Shown here in pieces: positions 16,380 to 26,367 of a stretch of 64,000 bases of DNA. The stretch lies in the NCBI RefSeq assembly GCF_015694725.1, contig NZ_JADQDQ010000013.1, positions 32,939-96,938 on the forward strand. The letters are read 5' to 3'. Positions within the stretch are counted from its first letter, which is position 1; each line of letters starts with the position of its first letter. The DNA is from Hymenobacter jeongseonensis (GTDB taxonomy: Bacteria; Bacteroidota; Bacteroidia; Cytophagales; Hymenobacteraceae). The notes under the pieces are model-generated. The model ran no database searches. It saw only the letters and a list, made by a program, of their open reading frames with translations, and was not told the origin of the DNA. The position numbers and the translations under genes were made by a program.

Positions 16380-19300
16380 ATGAACGACCCTATTGGTTCC
16401 TTCGATACCATCCGCGACAATTTTGTTCGCTACGTTGAAACTGCCTTCCGCACCAAGTTCGATGAGCCTGGCGAGTTTGAGGACCTGCGCAACAAGCTTC
16501 TTCATCAGGATGGTGTACTCTATCGCCAGCCTTGGGCAGAACCTTTGCCAGAATACCAAAGCAGCGGCAAAACCGTGGCCCTGCTTACAGACGCTGACTT
16601 GCCCGGCCTCTCACCTATGCAGAGTGACCTATTCCGCGGATTAATTCAGGCCGGACTAATCGACAACCCTGCTGTCGAGCTGTACGAGCATCAAAAACAG
16701 ATGCTATCTAATGCTCTGGAGCATAAGCACTGCGTCATCACTTCCGGGACGGGTTCCGGTAAAACAGAATCCTTTCTACTGCCACTGCTGGCACAGATTA
16801 CAAAGGAAATTCCAACCTGGCCAGCTGCTGGCACCATGGAGCCTCCTGCCAAAAACTGGTGGTCAGGGACTAACCGTTTAACCAATGGCCAAGTAGCTGA
16901 CGCAAATGGTGCTTCCACCAGCGGCCTTAAGGCTGCTGCGCAGCAGCGCGGGCACGAAAATACTGGCCGACAGGCCGCGGTGCGGGCGCTCATCCTGTAC
17001 CCAATGAACGCCTTGGTCGAAGACCAGATGACACGACTGCGCCGGGCTCTCGACTCCGACGATGCCCGCCAGTGGTTCGATATGAATGCCCGTGGTAACC
17101 GCATTCACTTCGGTCGTTACACCGGTGCCTCTCCTGTAGCGGGGTCCCTGCGGGAGCTTGACGCCAATGGCCGCTTAAAAATTAATGGCTACAAACTGGA
17201 GGAACTGCGTGAAGAATTAAGCCAGTACAGCCGCAACGTCGACGCTATCAATGAGTTTACTAGTCTGCCCGCCAATCAGACGCGCCGCAAAGACTTAGTA
17301 TCATTTTTTCCACGGCTCGATGGAGCCGAGATGCGAAGCCGGTTTGATATGCAGGATGCTCCGCCCGACATCCTTATTACAAACTTTTCGATGCTCAGCA
17401 TTATGCTGATGCGCACCCTCGACGGCCCAGTTTTTGAAAAAACACGCAACTGGCTGGCAGCAGATTCCAGCCACATTTTTCACTTGGTCATTGACGAACT
17501 GCACCTTTACCGTGGCACCGCCGGCACTGAGGTTTCTTACTTGCTGCGGCTCGTACTTGACCGCTTGGGCTTGAACCCGAACCATCCCCAGTTGCGCATC
17601 CTAGCCAGCAGTGCCTCGCTCGAAACCGAAGGAAAAGCTGGCGAATACAGCAGCCAATTTCTGGAAGACTTTTTTGGGGTCCCTCCTAAAGAGGACGGTA
17701 CTTCTTCTTTTGAAATCATCAGAGGCCAGGAGATAGACGCCGCGCTTCCCAGCGAAGCATTACTACCTCTCCCTCTCGCGCCATTTGCAAGCCTTGCCAA
17801 AGCTTCGGATGCTAATACCGAACTACCAGATGCCGACGCCGCTTTAGCGGCGGATGCACTTAATACCTTCAGCCATTGCGCGCCTATAAGTCCTGCCCCT
17901 GCTACGGGATTAGAGGCATTAGCAACCAGCCTTTGGTCATCTGAGCTCCGTCTGCGTGAAAGATTATACAGTGCATGTCGCGTTACTGATACAGAAACCG
18001 GACGCACCAAATTGCGGGCGGTTCCAACATTGCCAGCCGTTGGTGATAAGTTAGCTCCTGGCTTTCACTACTTGGCTGAATCACTTTTTGGTCAAGGCCA
18101 TACCCAGCAGCAGTTGCATGACGCCCTAAGGGGACTTTTCATTGCTCGAGGCTCCTTTGAAGGCAAATTCCCCGCAATAGAGAAGATGGCCCGCTCTAAT
18201 GCACGCAGCCTGCCGCGGTTCCGTTTCCACTTCTTTTTTCGCAACATTGATGGCCTCTGGCTTGGCTTGCCGAGCTCCGACGACATGGCACCTGATAGCG
18301 AAGGAAAACTAATTCGCAGACCCTATGGTGAGTTACTAGCTCATACCTCATTGCGTACCACTGCCGGACAACACGTTCTGGAAGGCCTGTACTGCGACCG
18401 CTGCGGCACCGTTTTTTACGGCGGAGCGCGCTTAAACTGGGACTTACCTGGCATTACCGATGGGAGCAAATTTCAAATGCTTTCTGTGAGTCCAGATATT
18501 GAGGGAATCCCCGAAAAAGCTGCGGAGACACTGGTTGAACGGCGCAGCTATGCCGATTATGCTGTGTTCTGGCCCCAAGCCGGGCAGGAGTTTGTACAAC
18601 ACGAGAGGGCCAGGGGAAATGGCGACTTCTGGAAGCAACCTGTGATTCGGGGGGCAACGGTAAATAGTGAATCGTATTGGCGACCTGCCCGCATTGATAG
18701 CCGGAGTGGCCGGGTAGAAACCGGCGAAAACTTTGCCCCCAGCACTGGAACCGATGGACCAGACTGGATATACGGCCGAGTATTTCGGGTTGATGGCACA
18801 CCTAGTACGGAGACAGCTCAACGCTTACGGGCAATGCCGGCAGTTTGCCCTGGCTGTGGTGCCAACCACGAATTGGGCGTATACCGCCTCAGTTCAGTGC
18901 GTGGGTTTCGGACTGGTTTCGGCCAAACAAGCCAAACTTTCGCCAAAGAGTTATTGCTACAATTGCCCGCAGGGGCCGATACCCGCAAACTCGTTGTCTT
19001 CTCTGATAGCCGAGATGACGCTGCTCAGGTGGCCAATGGCATCGAGCGCAACCATTATGGTGACCTTTTACGTGAACTGCTAACACAGTATTTGCAACAG
19101 CATGTGGCCACAGGGGCTGAATTGGTAACAGCAATCTCTAGTCCCTCACTAACACCAGAGGAATTTGAAGAAATCCGAAAAAAGCAGCCCACGCTGAGCC
19201 TCAAAATTCGAACTTGGTTACGACGGGCAAAGGATATTACCAGTGGTTTCGAAGATGAGCGAGTGGAAGCTCAGGAAGCCCTACGTGAGCTTGCTCTCCT

Positions 19301-22300
19301 GAACCAGCGTGTTGTTTCAATTAAGAGCTTGGCGCAAGGATTGGACGTCGCGGGGCAGGCGCCTGTCGGGGGTGGTGCTTTGCTGCGCGAGTTTCTTAAG
19401 CTTGGTGTTAATCCAGGTGGTAATGATTTAGAGTTACAGTACACTGATGCTCAGAATCACCGAAATCCATGGTATCAGGGAGTTGACTATTCCCAGCCAA
19501 ACCAGCCCAAATGGAACAGCGTTAATGTTGGATTTGCCGACCGTATCAGCGAAGGCCTTACCCAGCGAATTGCCGAATTGCTATTCCGGCGGTTATTCTA
19601 CTCTCTGGAAGCTTCCGGGTTAGGAACACCAGTTGTCAGGCCTGAGCCGGAAGCAGCAACCCTTTCTGCCTTACCGACTTCGCTGAGAAGTCACTCTTCG
19701 GATATTCTCAGCGCTGTGGTTCGGATTCTTGGTGACAAGTATAAATACGTCGGTAGTGAATACCAGCGCGACAACCAGGATGCCCTTCAGAACGCCGAGG
19801 ACTTTCCCGGTGCTATAAAAAAATATTTAAAGGCGGTGTGCGCCCACCTTGAAGGGTCTGACGCTAACTGGTATGATGTAGGGGAATGGGTTCGCCAGCA
19901 GTTGCGTCGCTCAGCTAATGGCATGCTACCTGCCATCAATGCGTTCGGGAATGTTGACGTTATTAACCTCTGGCTTAAAGCAGCCAGAGCTGCTGACCCT
20001 TACTGGAAATGCAAAACCTGCCACCGCATTCATCTGCACCGTGCCGCGGGCATTTGTACTAGTTGCCGAAAGCTGCTTCCTGCCACGGCCCACTCCCGAA
20101 ACGGTGTTCCGCAAACCTGCCGGCATTTGTGGAAGAAAAATTATCTGGCCTACCACGCTGCACTGCACCCCCGCGAATCCATCCGCTTACACTGCGAAGA
20201 ACTCACGGGTCAAACCGACGACCAGTTTGAGCGCCAGCGGCACTTTCGCAATGTCATTCTGTCGAATGATGGCCCGGCGCAAGTCCGGCAAATAGATTTG
20301 CTTAGCGTTACCACAACATTGGAGGTAGGCGTCGACATTGGAGCTCTGCAGGCAGTAATGCTTGGTAACATGCCCCCACAACGCTTCAATTACCAGCAAC
20401 GTGTGGGCCGGGCGGGCCGCCGCGGGCAGGCATATTCAGTTGCATTTACGTTCTGCCGCGGGCGCAGCCACGACGAGTTTTACTTTGCCAACCCACACAA
20501 AATTACGGGTGACGACGCGCCCACACCATTCCTAGCCATCGACCAGCCCCGCATCCTACGGCGGGTACTCGCCAAGGCAGCCCTTCGCGAGGCATTTAGT
20601 GCTGCACAGGCGGCTGGAGGCGGAGTTCATGGTGAGTTTGGTGGTACCGTTGAATGGGCCGGCTACCGTTCATCTGTGTCATCTTGGCTAGAAGACAAGG
20701 GAGAAGCATGGGCCACAGACATCCTGGGTGTAATGACCGGACGCAAAAACGCCCATCTCGTTCCCGAGCTTGTTGCTTGGGTTGGTGACTGCAAGAAAGG
20801 TTTACTTTCTGACGTAGACCGGGTGATGAACAGTAACACCCCAGGTGAGAGCACTGCAGATAAGCTTGCTCAGGGTGGTGTGCTGCCCATGTTTGGCATG
20901 CCTACATCTGTGCGCAACCTGCAATTGGGTGCCCGCCGCGACCAGCATGGGCGCTGGACCCTGCCTCTCATCGACCGTCCTCTCGATATGGCTATCTACG
21001 AATTTGCCCCCGGCGCTCAAAAGCTGAAGGACAAATTCTACCACAAGGCTATTGGCTTCACCTCAACACTTGACGAGAAGCGAGGTCCTAACAACAGTTC
21101 AATAATCACTAACCAAGACGACGGCCCCTTCTTGCTTCGGCGCTGGATGCTCTCCTGCCCCGTCTGCTATTTCACTAAAACATACGAAGCTGACCCCGAT
21201 CAGCGTATTGCTCCGCCTGCTCCCGAATGCCCCAATCCCAAGTGTAAAGCGCCTCTGCTACCGGCTGAAAATGGTATTAGCTCGGTGCATATTTTCGAAG
21301 TCGTGTCGCCTAGGGCATTCCGGACTGATTACAGTGCCGGCCATGATGACCGTGAGCAAACTGATTCATCTACTCAGCGTCCGCCTCTTCTAGCAGAAAC
21401 CAATACCACAAGCGCCAAACCTGCAGAACTATCGCTTGGCAACGGTTGGGCGCTTCTAGCTGATGATGATATCACCTGGCGACTGAACAAAGGCCCACGC
21501 GATGCATTTTTTGCTGGTGAGTTCCGTCCTAGCTGGCAGGAGCGGCAAATAAATGCCACCACTTGGACCCGTAAACAATGGATGTTTAAGGAGGATGGTG
21601 TTGAGCGAGTAGCCCTGGCAGCCAATAAAAAGACCGAAATCATCCGGTTGCATCCCGCTACGGTACCCATTGGCATCAACCTTGATTTCACCCGTTCGAC
21701 CGGACCGCAACGCGACGGACTCAAGTCCGCTTATTACTCGGCTGCGTTTCTGTTGCAGCGAGCCATTTCTGATAAGCTTGATATAGAACCAGATGAAATT
21801 GAAATTGGTGGCATCACCCAAATAAGTTTAAATGATGCCCGTCGCCTAGAACCCATGGTTGGGCAAATCGTGCTCAGTGATGCGTTGCCAAATGGCTCGG
21901 GCTTCGTCCGGCGTATGTTTGAACATCTCAACGCCACCCCTCTGTTAACTGAGATGCTGAATGGCGCCCGCGCAGGCACCTACTTAGGAACAATCCACAG
22001 TTCAAATCACAAGAGAGACTGCAAAAGCGCCTGCTATCAATGTCTGATGGGCTACCGAAACATGAGTTACCATGCTCTGCTCGATTGGCGGCTGGCCCTA
22101 ACACTACTACGCATCATGCGTGACCCTGATTATCTCGCAGGTACCGATGGTAAGTTCGACACCCCCGAACTTGAGGGCTGGCTCGACACTAATCATCAAC
22201 AGTTGCAAATTTTCGCCACCAGTTTCTTTTCCACACCTACCACTCCAGGCGAAATTCGTTGGCTAACCCCTAAAAACGGCCCTGCAATACCTGCCCTGGC

Positions 22301-22535
22301 CTGGGGCCCTAATAAGCGGAACCTAGCGTTAGTAGTGCATCCCCTTTGGGACCTGAAACACCCAGCTGAGAAGACTTGGCTGAATGAAATCCTGGCTTTG
22401 GCGCGTTTGGCAGTCGCTGAGAATGAGGGTGGCCTATTGCAATTTATCGACTCGTTTAACCTAGCCCGCCGCTCTGGGCAGTGTTACCAGTGGTTGCGGG
22501 GAAGCACCAATGGCCAGCCTCACAATCTGGTGTAG
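16380..22535 (+). CDS. giant DEAD/DEAH helicase with DUF1998 domain (DruE-like)
   Basis: A 2051-residue superfamily 2 helicase. Walker A TSGTGSGKTESF is near residue 122, Walker B VIDELHLYRG near 370, motif Ia region LYPMNALVEDQ near 205, and the second RecA lobe carries FSDSRDDAAQVANG near 875, TTTLEVGVDIGALQ near 1310 and motif VI QRVGRAGRRG near 1340. Four Cys-pair sites suggest bound zinc: YCDRCG (670), CPGCG (823), CKTCHRIH...CTSC (1205-1225), and CPVC...CPNPKC (1583-1620). The C-terminus is DUF1998-like (LSDALPNGSGFVRRMFEHL, then SACYQCLMGYRN). Length and fusion of helicase to DUF1998 match DruE of Druantia; DISARM splits these functions over drmA and drmB. It probably translocates on DNA for restriction or exclusion of phage. 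Confidence 0.8.
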   Translation: MNDPIGSFDTIRDNFVRYVETAFRTKFDEPGEFEDLRNKLLHQDGVLYRQPWAEPLPEYQSSGKTVALLTDADLPGLSPMQSDLFRGLIQAGLIDNPAVELYEHQKQMLSNALEHKHCVITSGTGSGKTESFLLPLLAQITKEIPTWPAAGTMEPPAKNWWSGTNRLTNGQVADANGASTSGLKAAAQQRGHENTGRQAAVRALILYPMNALVEDQMTRLRRALDSDDARQWFDMNARGNRIHFGRYTGASPVAGSLRELDANGRLKINGYKLEELREELSQYSRNVDAINEFTSLPANQTRRKDLVSFFPRLDGAEMRSRFDMQDAPPDILITNFSMLSIMLMRTLDGPVFEKTRNWLAADSSHIFHLVIDELHLYRGTAGTEVSYLLRLVLDRLGLNPNHPQLRILASSASLETEGKAGEYSSQFLEDFFGVPPKEDGTSSFEIIRGQEIDAALPSEALLPLPLAPFASLAKASDANTELPDADAALAADALNTFSHCAPISPAPATGLEALATSLWSSELRLRERLYSACRVTDTETGRTKLRAVPTLPAVGDKLAPGFHYLAESLFGQGHTQQQLHDALRGLFIARGSFEGKFPAIEKMARSNARSLPRFRFHFFFRNIDGLWLGLPSSDDMAPDSEGKLIRRPYGELLAHTSLRTTAGQHVLEGLYCDRCGTVFYGGARLNWDLPGITDGSKFQMLSVSPDIEGIPEKAAETLVERRSYADYAVFWPQAGQEFVQHERARGNGDFWKQPVIRGATVNSESYWRPARIDSRSGRVETGENFAPSTGTDGPDWIYGRVFRVDGTPSTETAQRLRAMPAVCPGCGANHELGVYRLSSVRGFRTGFGQTSQTFAKELLLQLPAGADTRKLVVFSDSRDDAAQVANGIERNHYGDLLRELLTQYLQQHVATGAELVTAISSPSLTPEEFEEIRKKQPTLSLKIRTWLRRAKDITSGFEDERVEAQEALRELALLNQRVVSIKSLAQGLDVAGQAPVGGGALLREFLKLGVNPGGNDLELQYTDAQNHRNPWYQGVDYSQPNQPKWNSVNVGFADRISEGLTQRIAELLFRRLFYSLEASGLGTPVVRPEPEAATLSALPTSLRSHSSDILSAVVRILGDKYKYVGSEYQRDNQDALQNAEDFPGAIKKYLKAVCAHLEGSDANWYDVGEWVRQQLRRSANGMLPAINAFGNVDVINLWLKAARAADPYWKCKTCHRIHLHRAAGICTSCRKLLPATAHSRNGVPQTCRHLWKKNYLAYHAALHPRESIRLHCEELTGQTDDQFERQRHFRNVILSNDGPAQVRQIDLLSVTTTLEVGVDIGALQAVMLGNMPPQRFNYQQRVGRAGRRGQAYSVAFTFCRGRSHDEFYFANPHKITGDDAPTPFLAIDQPRILRRVLAKAALREAFSAAQAAGGGVHGEFGGTVEWAGYRSSVSSWLEDKGEAWATDILGVMTGRKNAHLVPELVAWVGDCKKGLLSDVDRVMNSNTPGESTADKLAQGGVLPMFGMPTSVRNLQLGARRDQHGRWTLPLIDRPLDMAIYEFAPGAQKLKDKFYHKAIGFTSTLDEKRGPNNSSIITNQDDGPFLLRRWMLSCPVCYFTKTYEADPDQRIAPPAPECPNPKCKAPLLPAENGISSVHIFEVVSPRAFRTDYSAGHDDREQTDSSTQRPPLLAETNTTSAKPAELSLGNGWALLADDDITWRLNKGPRDAFFAGEFRPSWQERQINATTWTRKQWMFKEDGVERVALAANKKTEIIRLHPATVPIGINLDFTRSTGPQRDGLKSAYYSAAFLLQRAISDKLDIEPDEIEIGGITQISLNDARRLEPMVGQIVLSDALPNGSGFVRRMFEHLNATPLLTEMLNGARAGTYLGTIHSSNHKRDCKSACYQCLMGYRNMSYHALLDWRLALTLLRIMRDPDYLAGTDGKFDTPELEGWLDTNHQQLQIFATSFFSTPTTPGEIRWLTPKNGPAIPALAWGPNKRNLALVVHPLWDLKHPAEKTWLNEILALARLAVAENEGGLLQFIDSFNLARRSGQCYQWLRGSTNGQPHNLV

Positions 22536-22539
22536 TCTA

Positions 22540-23382
22540 ATGGCTATTACAATCACTGCCCCTGCCAGGATTTCTCCTAGCCAGTATTTTCGGGTACTTG
22601 CCTGTCCATATCAATCACTACTCGCCTCGACACCTGAAGCAAGATCGTTACCTGGCATGTTTGGCAGCGGGGGCGCGTCTGAAGTGGGGACTGTTGTGCA
22701 CGGCATGCTGAAACGGTCGGTTGCGACCGACCTCTCTGATGCAGTCGCATTTGAATCTGTTTGGCAGGAACTGTTAAGTGAGAAGGAAGCAGACCTAATT
22801 CGGAATGGAGCTTCCCATCTTGTTCCTTTGACCTACCGAGCTAACGGCTATGCAGTTACCAAGCTTCTTTTAAGCTGGCACCTTGCCATGATGCCCAAGG
22901 CTGCCCCATTTCCTGGTGACTCAGATATTCCATTTGGTGCCGAGAAGTGGTTATCAGACAACTCCGGCTCCGTAGGTGGTATTGCTGACCTCATTCGCTT
23001 GGGAATCGACGGGCCCGAAATTGTCGACTACAAAACCGGTTCAATTTTTCAACTTAATTCAAACGATGAAGCTGAAATAAAGCCAGTTTATTCTCAGCAA
23101 TTGCAGCTTTACGCGGCCCTTCTCCATGAGCAGACTGGTCACTTTCCCGCACATCTTTTTTTAGCAGATTTAGCTGGCAAGGAACACGAAGTAGAATTTA
23201 CCGAACTTGGCTGCCTCCAACTTTTAAGCAACGCTCGTCGCTTGCTTACTCAAATGAAAGCAGCCGTAAACGCCGGCAATCCTGAGTCACTTGCAATTCC
23301 AAGCCAAGAGCAGTGCCGTTACTGCCAAGTACGTCCATTATGTAGCCCATATAACGATTGGACTGAACAACTGGGAGCATAA
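22540..23382 (+). CDS. RecB/Cas4-like PD-(D/E)XK nuclease with iron-sulphur cysteines
   Basis: Starts at ATG 22540, 4 bp after the helicase stop, giving 280 residues (an upstream ATG at 22510 would overlap). The motif order matches the RecB-nuclease/Cas4/AddB type: Cys in RVLACPYQ near residue 23, His in GTVVHGML near 52, Asp in GGIADLIRLG near 150, IVDYKTGS near 165 (the D-x-K part of the triad), QLQLYAALL near 190 (QxxxY), and a C-terminal CRYCQVRPLC. The first Cys with the three C-terminal ones can hold a 4Fe-4S cluster. It would act as a DNA exonuclease or end-processing enzyme with the helicase. Not a standard Druantia part that I know by name; position argues it belongs to the cluster. 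Confidence 0.75.
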   Translation: MAITITAPARISPSQYFRVLACPYQSLLASTPEARSLPGMFGSGGASEVGTVVHGMLKRSVATDLSDAVAFESVWQELLSEKEADLIRNGASHLVPLTYRANGYAVTKLLLSWHLAMMPKAAPFPGDSDIPFGAEKWLSDNSGSVGGIADLIRLGIDGPEIVDYKTGSIFQLNSNDEAEIKPVYSQQLQLYAALLHEQTGHFPAHLFLADLAGKEHEVEFTELGCLQLLSNARRLLTQMKAAVNAGNPESLAIPSQEQCRYCQVRPLCSPYNDWTEQLGA

Positions 23383-23467
23383 TTAATTACCTGCTCGGGG
23401 TGTATCCGTGCCATAGCCGTACTTTTATTCTTTATTCCAATTCCGGTTTTACCTAATCTGCCCTGCT

Positions 23468-24721
23468 GTGTCTGCTATCCCTCCTCCTCATTTAACCGTT
23501 ACCCATCAAATACCTGTCCTTTCCTTTTTCACAGGTGGCGGCCTACTCGATATGGGTTTTGAAGAAGCGGGCTTTGATATTGTGTGGACTAACGAATTGG
23601 ACCCTGGCTTTGCTAAGTTATATTCTGAAGGGATAACTAGTTGGCGGAGAAAACACAAACCTAGTGCCCCTGAGGCTCGGATTTCCCACATTGGAAACCT
23701 GCTAGACATTACACCTGCCGAGATTGCACGACAGGCATTCCCTAAAGGCAAACCCTCACTGTTTGGCATTATTGGAGGGCCACCCTGCCAGGATTTCAGT
23801 ATCGCTGGCTCTCGCCAGGGTATTGAGGGCGAGCGCGGCAAAATAACTCCTGCTTACTGCCAGGTTATTAACGAACTGCAACCAGCGTTCTTTGTTTTTG
23901 AAAATGTTACCGGTCTACTTCAAAAAAATCACCGGGCCGAGTTCGATAAGCTCCGGGACGCATTCAATAGGCACTACATCACTGATTTCGCTCCCCTCAA
24001 CGCCTTGGATTATGGAGTGCCTCAAAGCCGGGAACGATTGCTGCTCATCGGTCTGCGCCGTGACTTAGTGCAAGTACCCAAATCCGGCCTTTTCTCGGAT
24101 GCTATACCACCAATCGGCTGGGCAAACTGGAAACGTGAGCAAAGCCACGCTGGCCTGCGCACTCAGTTTCAGTGGCCAAGAGTTGAAGAATTAGAAGTTA
24201 GGCCCGCCGCTCCACTGAACCCTCAGCAATTGGAATTATGCGTCAGTCGTTGTTTGCATTCCGAAGAAGATACATCGCTCCCCAACGCCTGCGACCGATT
24301 CAAACTCTATTCCGCTATTCCTGCCAAAACCCCCGAAGGCCTTGTAAATAACCGGTCTTTTAAACGCTTACACCGTTACCGTTACAGCCCCACGGCATGC
24401 TACGGCAATAATGAGGTACACCTCCACCCATTTGAGAATCGCCGCCTCTCTGTAAGGGAAGTACTCCGTATTCAGAGTGTTGACGATAGCTATGTATTAT
24501 CAGAGGGCCCTCCTCTGGGCAGCAAATTTAAAATGATTGGTAATGGTGTGCCTGTCGCTCTTGCCAATGGTGTGGCTCGCACCATTACCCGCCTACTACA
24601 AGAGTTTTGCGGGTTTCAGCAGGTTTCAGCGCCAATAGGTATGAGTTCACCCGCTCATGTATCGCAATATACCTTCAAGCGTCCCATCGACATCAACGAT
24701 GAGGTGCTTTTTGACTTTTAG
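23468..24721 (+). CDS. DNA cytosine-5 methyltransferase (Dcm-type; DruM-like by context)
   Basis: A 417-residue C5-methyltransferase, from a GTG start at 23468. Ordered motifs: I, SFFTGGGLLDMGFEEAG (AdoMet binding); IV, GGPPCQDFS with the catalytic Cys; VI, FENV; VIII, QSRERLLLIG; and IX-X ending MIGNGVPVALANGVA. The target-recognition region lies between about residues 200 and 330. It would protect host DNA by m5C methylation. A vsr gene in the same cluster fits repair of the resulting deaminations, and a DruE-like helicase nearby fits Druantia type II, whose signature is a C5-methyltransferase. Spacing from the upstream nuclease gene is 85 bp. Confidence 0.88.
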   Translation: MSAIPPPHLTVTHQIPVLSFFTGGGLLDMGFEEAGFDIVWTNELDPGFAKLYSEGITSWRRKHKPSAPEARISHIGNLLDITPAEIARQAFPKGKPSLFGIIGGPPCQDFSIAGSRQGIEGERGKITPAYCQVINELQPAFFVFENVTGLLQKNHRAEFDKLRDAFNRHYITDFAPLNALDYGVPQSRERLLLIGLRRDLVQVPKSGLFSDAIPPIGWANWKREQSHAGLRTQFQWPRVEELEVRPAAPLNPQQLELCVSRCLHSEEDTSLPNACDRFKLYSAIPAKTPEGLVNNRSFKRLHRYRYSPTACYGNNEVHLHPFENRRLSVREVLRIQSVDDSYVLSEGPPLGSKFKMIGNGVPVALANGVARTITRLLQEFCGFQQVSAPIGMSSPAHVSQYTFKRPIDINDEVLFDF

Positions 24722-24785
24722 CAGTTTTAATTCAACGCACCCCAACAATACGCGCCATAATTATTACTGACAATCAACAGATTAC

Positions 24786-25553
24786 TTGTCCGCCATCAAA
24801 CTCTCTCCTACCTACTCGGCTACAGTAAATGCCATTGCAGAGCTTTACCTTACCCGCCGCCGACAACCCTCGCTGCGGACGCTGGTGCCAGCGTTAGCCC
24901 AATGGGTGCAGGCTAACCAAGAACATAACCGCCTAGAAAGCGGCCACCTGAATGTATTCAGGTTCATGCGGCCTGGCGAAATAACCCACAGTCGCTTGCT
25001 GGCATTCTTCCTGGACGCGCAGGCGGCCCATGGACAAGGAACATTGTTTCTGACGCAATTTTTGAAGCAAATAGATATCTGCGAGCCAAGCTGCGGCCCT
25101 TGGCTAGTTACTGCTGAGGCCGGGCGTGTGGATGTACTGCTACGCCGTGCCCACCCTCACGCCGTGGTAGTAATAGAAAACAAATCAAACTATGCGCCCG
25201 ACCAGCCCAATCAGCTTTACCGTTACTGGCACAAGCAGATTTACCTCGCTCAACTAGCCCGTAAATGCTCTGCTGCTGAGCGACAAACTCCATCCCGAAC
25301 CCAATACCGGGTGATATATCTTGCTCCGGCAGTGAATAAGCAGCCAGACTCACACGCCATATGCCGCCCCGATGGCTGGGAACTAAAGTGGCCAGAGTTA
25401 CCATCTGTTGTGCCTTTGGGTTTAGTTGAGCACCATCAATTTGGACTTTTAATCGTGGCATGGCTCACAGCCTGCTTAGCCCAACTTCCGCCTAATAATC
25501 ACCGATTGCGCCAGTTCACACAACAATATCTTCAGTTCTGGCAGACCTTGTAA
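24786..25553 (+). CDS. PD-(D/E)XK nuclease superfamily protein (PF14281-like)
   Basis: A 255-residue protein from a probable TTG start at 24786. It has the pattern of the PF14281-type nucleases: ITHSRLLAFFLDAQAAHGQG near residues 60-80, an Asp in GRVDVLLRR near 115, VVIENKSNYAPDQPNQLYRY near 128-147 supplying E-x-K, Asp and Gln. These are the catalytic metal-binding residues of the PD-(D/E)XK fold. Probably a DNA endonuclease acting on unmodified DNA, next to a methyltransferase that could mark self. It is followed 13 bp later by a 195-aa gene. Confidence 0.75.
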   Translation: MSAIKLSPTYSATVNAIAELYLTRRRQPSLRTLVPALAQWVQANQEHNRLESGHLNVFRFMRPGEITHSRLLAFFLDAQAAHGQGTLFLTQFLKQIDICEPSCGPWLVTAEAGRVDVLLRRAHPHAVVVIENKSNYAPDQPNQLYRYWHKQIYLAQLARKCSAAERQTPSRTQYRVIYLAPAVNKQPDSHAICRPDGWELKWPELPSVVPLGLVEHHQFGLLIVAWLTACLAQLPPNNHRLRQFTQQYLQFWQTL

Positions 25554-25566
25554 CTTTTCCATCATT

Positions 25567-26154
25567 ATGGAAGCCGAAGAATTACGCCAGTCAGTGCTTT
25601 TGTTTGATACGCCCGACAAGTGGAATGCATTTTTGGAGTTGAGCCGCCAGACTGACCGGCTCAAACGCATGATGACACGCCCGGCCGTTGAACGTGCCGA
25701 CCGATACTTTCAGCTAGAACACCCCAAACCCAAATGGTCGTTCCGGCAGTTCAGTCCCGACGAGTTCAGCATGGTGTGGTATCTAACAGAATATGGGGAG
25801 TACTCCATCTGCCTCGTTTTTCACTGGGATGGAATATTCGTTCTCGAAGCACGGGGTGGCTGTAACGATGTAGCTAAAACAACCGCCCTGCTCCAGGAAG
25901 CCCGATTTCGGATACTGTTGGAATGCTTTGAGCGGATAGATACTTGGTGGGATAACCACTTACTCGCTAAGGAGAAGTTCAACTTTAGCTTTGGTACTTC
26001 AGCCGATGGCCACTACGGCCCCTTTCGCCTGGCTTGGCATGCACACTACAATACTGAGAGCTTAATAAACCAGTTAGGAAGAAAGCTCGCGCCTTTCCAA
26101 ACTCCTGAGATGACCCAGCTGCTCTCGGAATTAAATGCATTAACAAAGAAGTAA
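25567..26154 (+). CDS. hypothetical 195-aa protein coupled to nuclease
   Basis: Starts 13 bp after the PF14281-like nuclease and encodes 195 residues. Rich in Trp and Phe (YLTEYGEYSICLVFHWDGIF; FERIDTWWDNH), with a central beta-rich segment between two helical parts. No signal peptide, membrane helix or known catalytic motif. The tight spacing suggests an accessory or regulatory subunit of the nuclease. It is the last gene of the co-directional cluster that starts with vsr, and a gap of about 210 bp follows. Confidence 0.55.
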   Translation: MEAEELRQSVLLFDTPDKWNAFLELSRQTDRLKRMMTRPAVERADRYFQLEHPKPKWSFRQFSPDEFSMVWYLTEYGEYSICLVFHWDGIFVLEARGGCNDVAKTTALLQEARFRILLECFERIDTWWDNHLLAKEKFNFSFGTSADGHYGPFRLAWHAHYNTESLINQLGRKLAPFQTPEMTQLLSELNALTKK

Positions 26155-26367
26155 TATTAACCCGTTGGTTAGTAAATAATTAAGCTTACAACTATTCCGA
26201 ATTGTGGGCCGGTACTTGACCGTGCTAAAGGGTTCTATTTGTGTAGGCACAAAAGCTCCTCCGTGTGGAATATTTACATTAGTGGCTGTGCAGGCTGCCT
26301 CTTTAGATTTTATCGAGCTTCTGCAGTATTTAGCGCCTAATAGGCATGTGATTTTTTGCGCTTCTTA

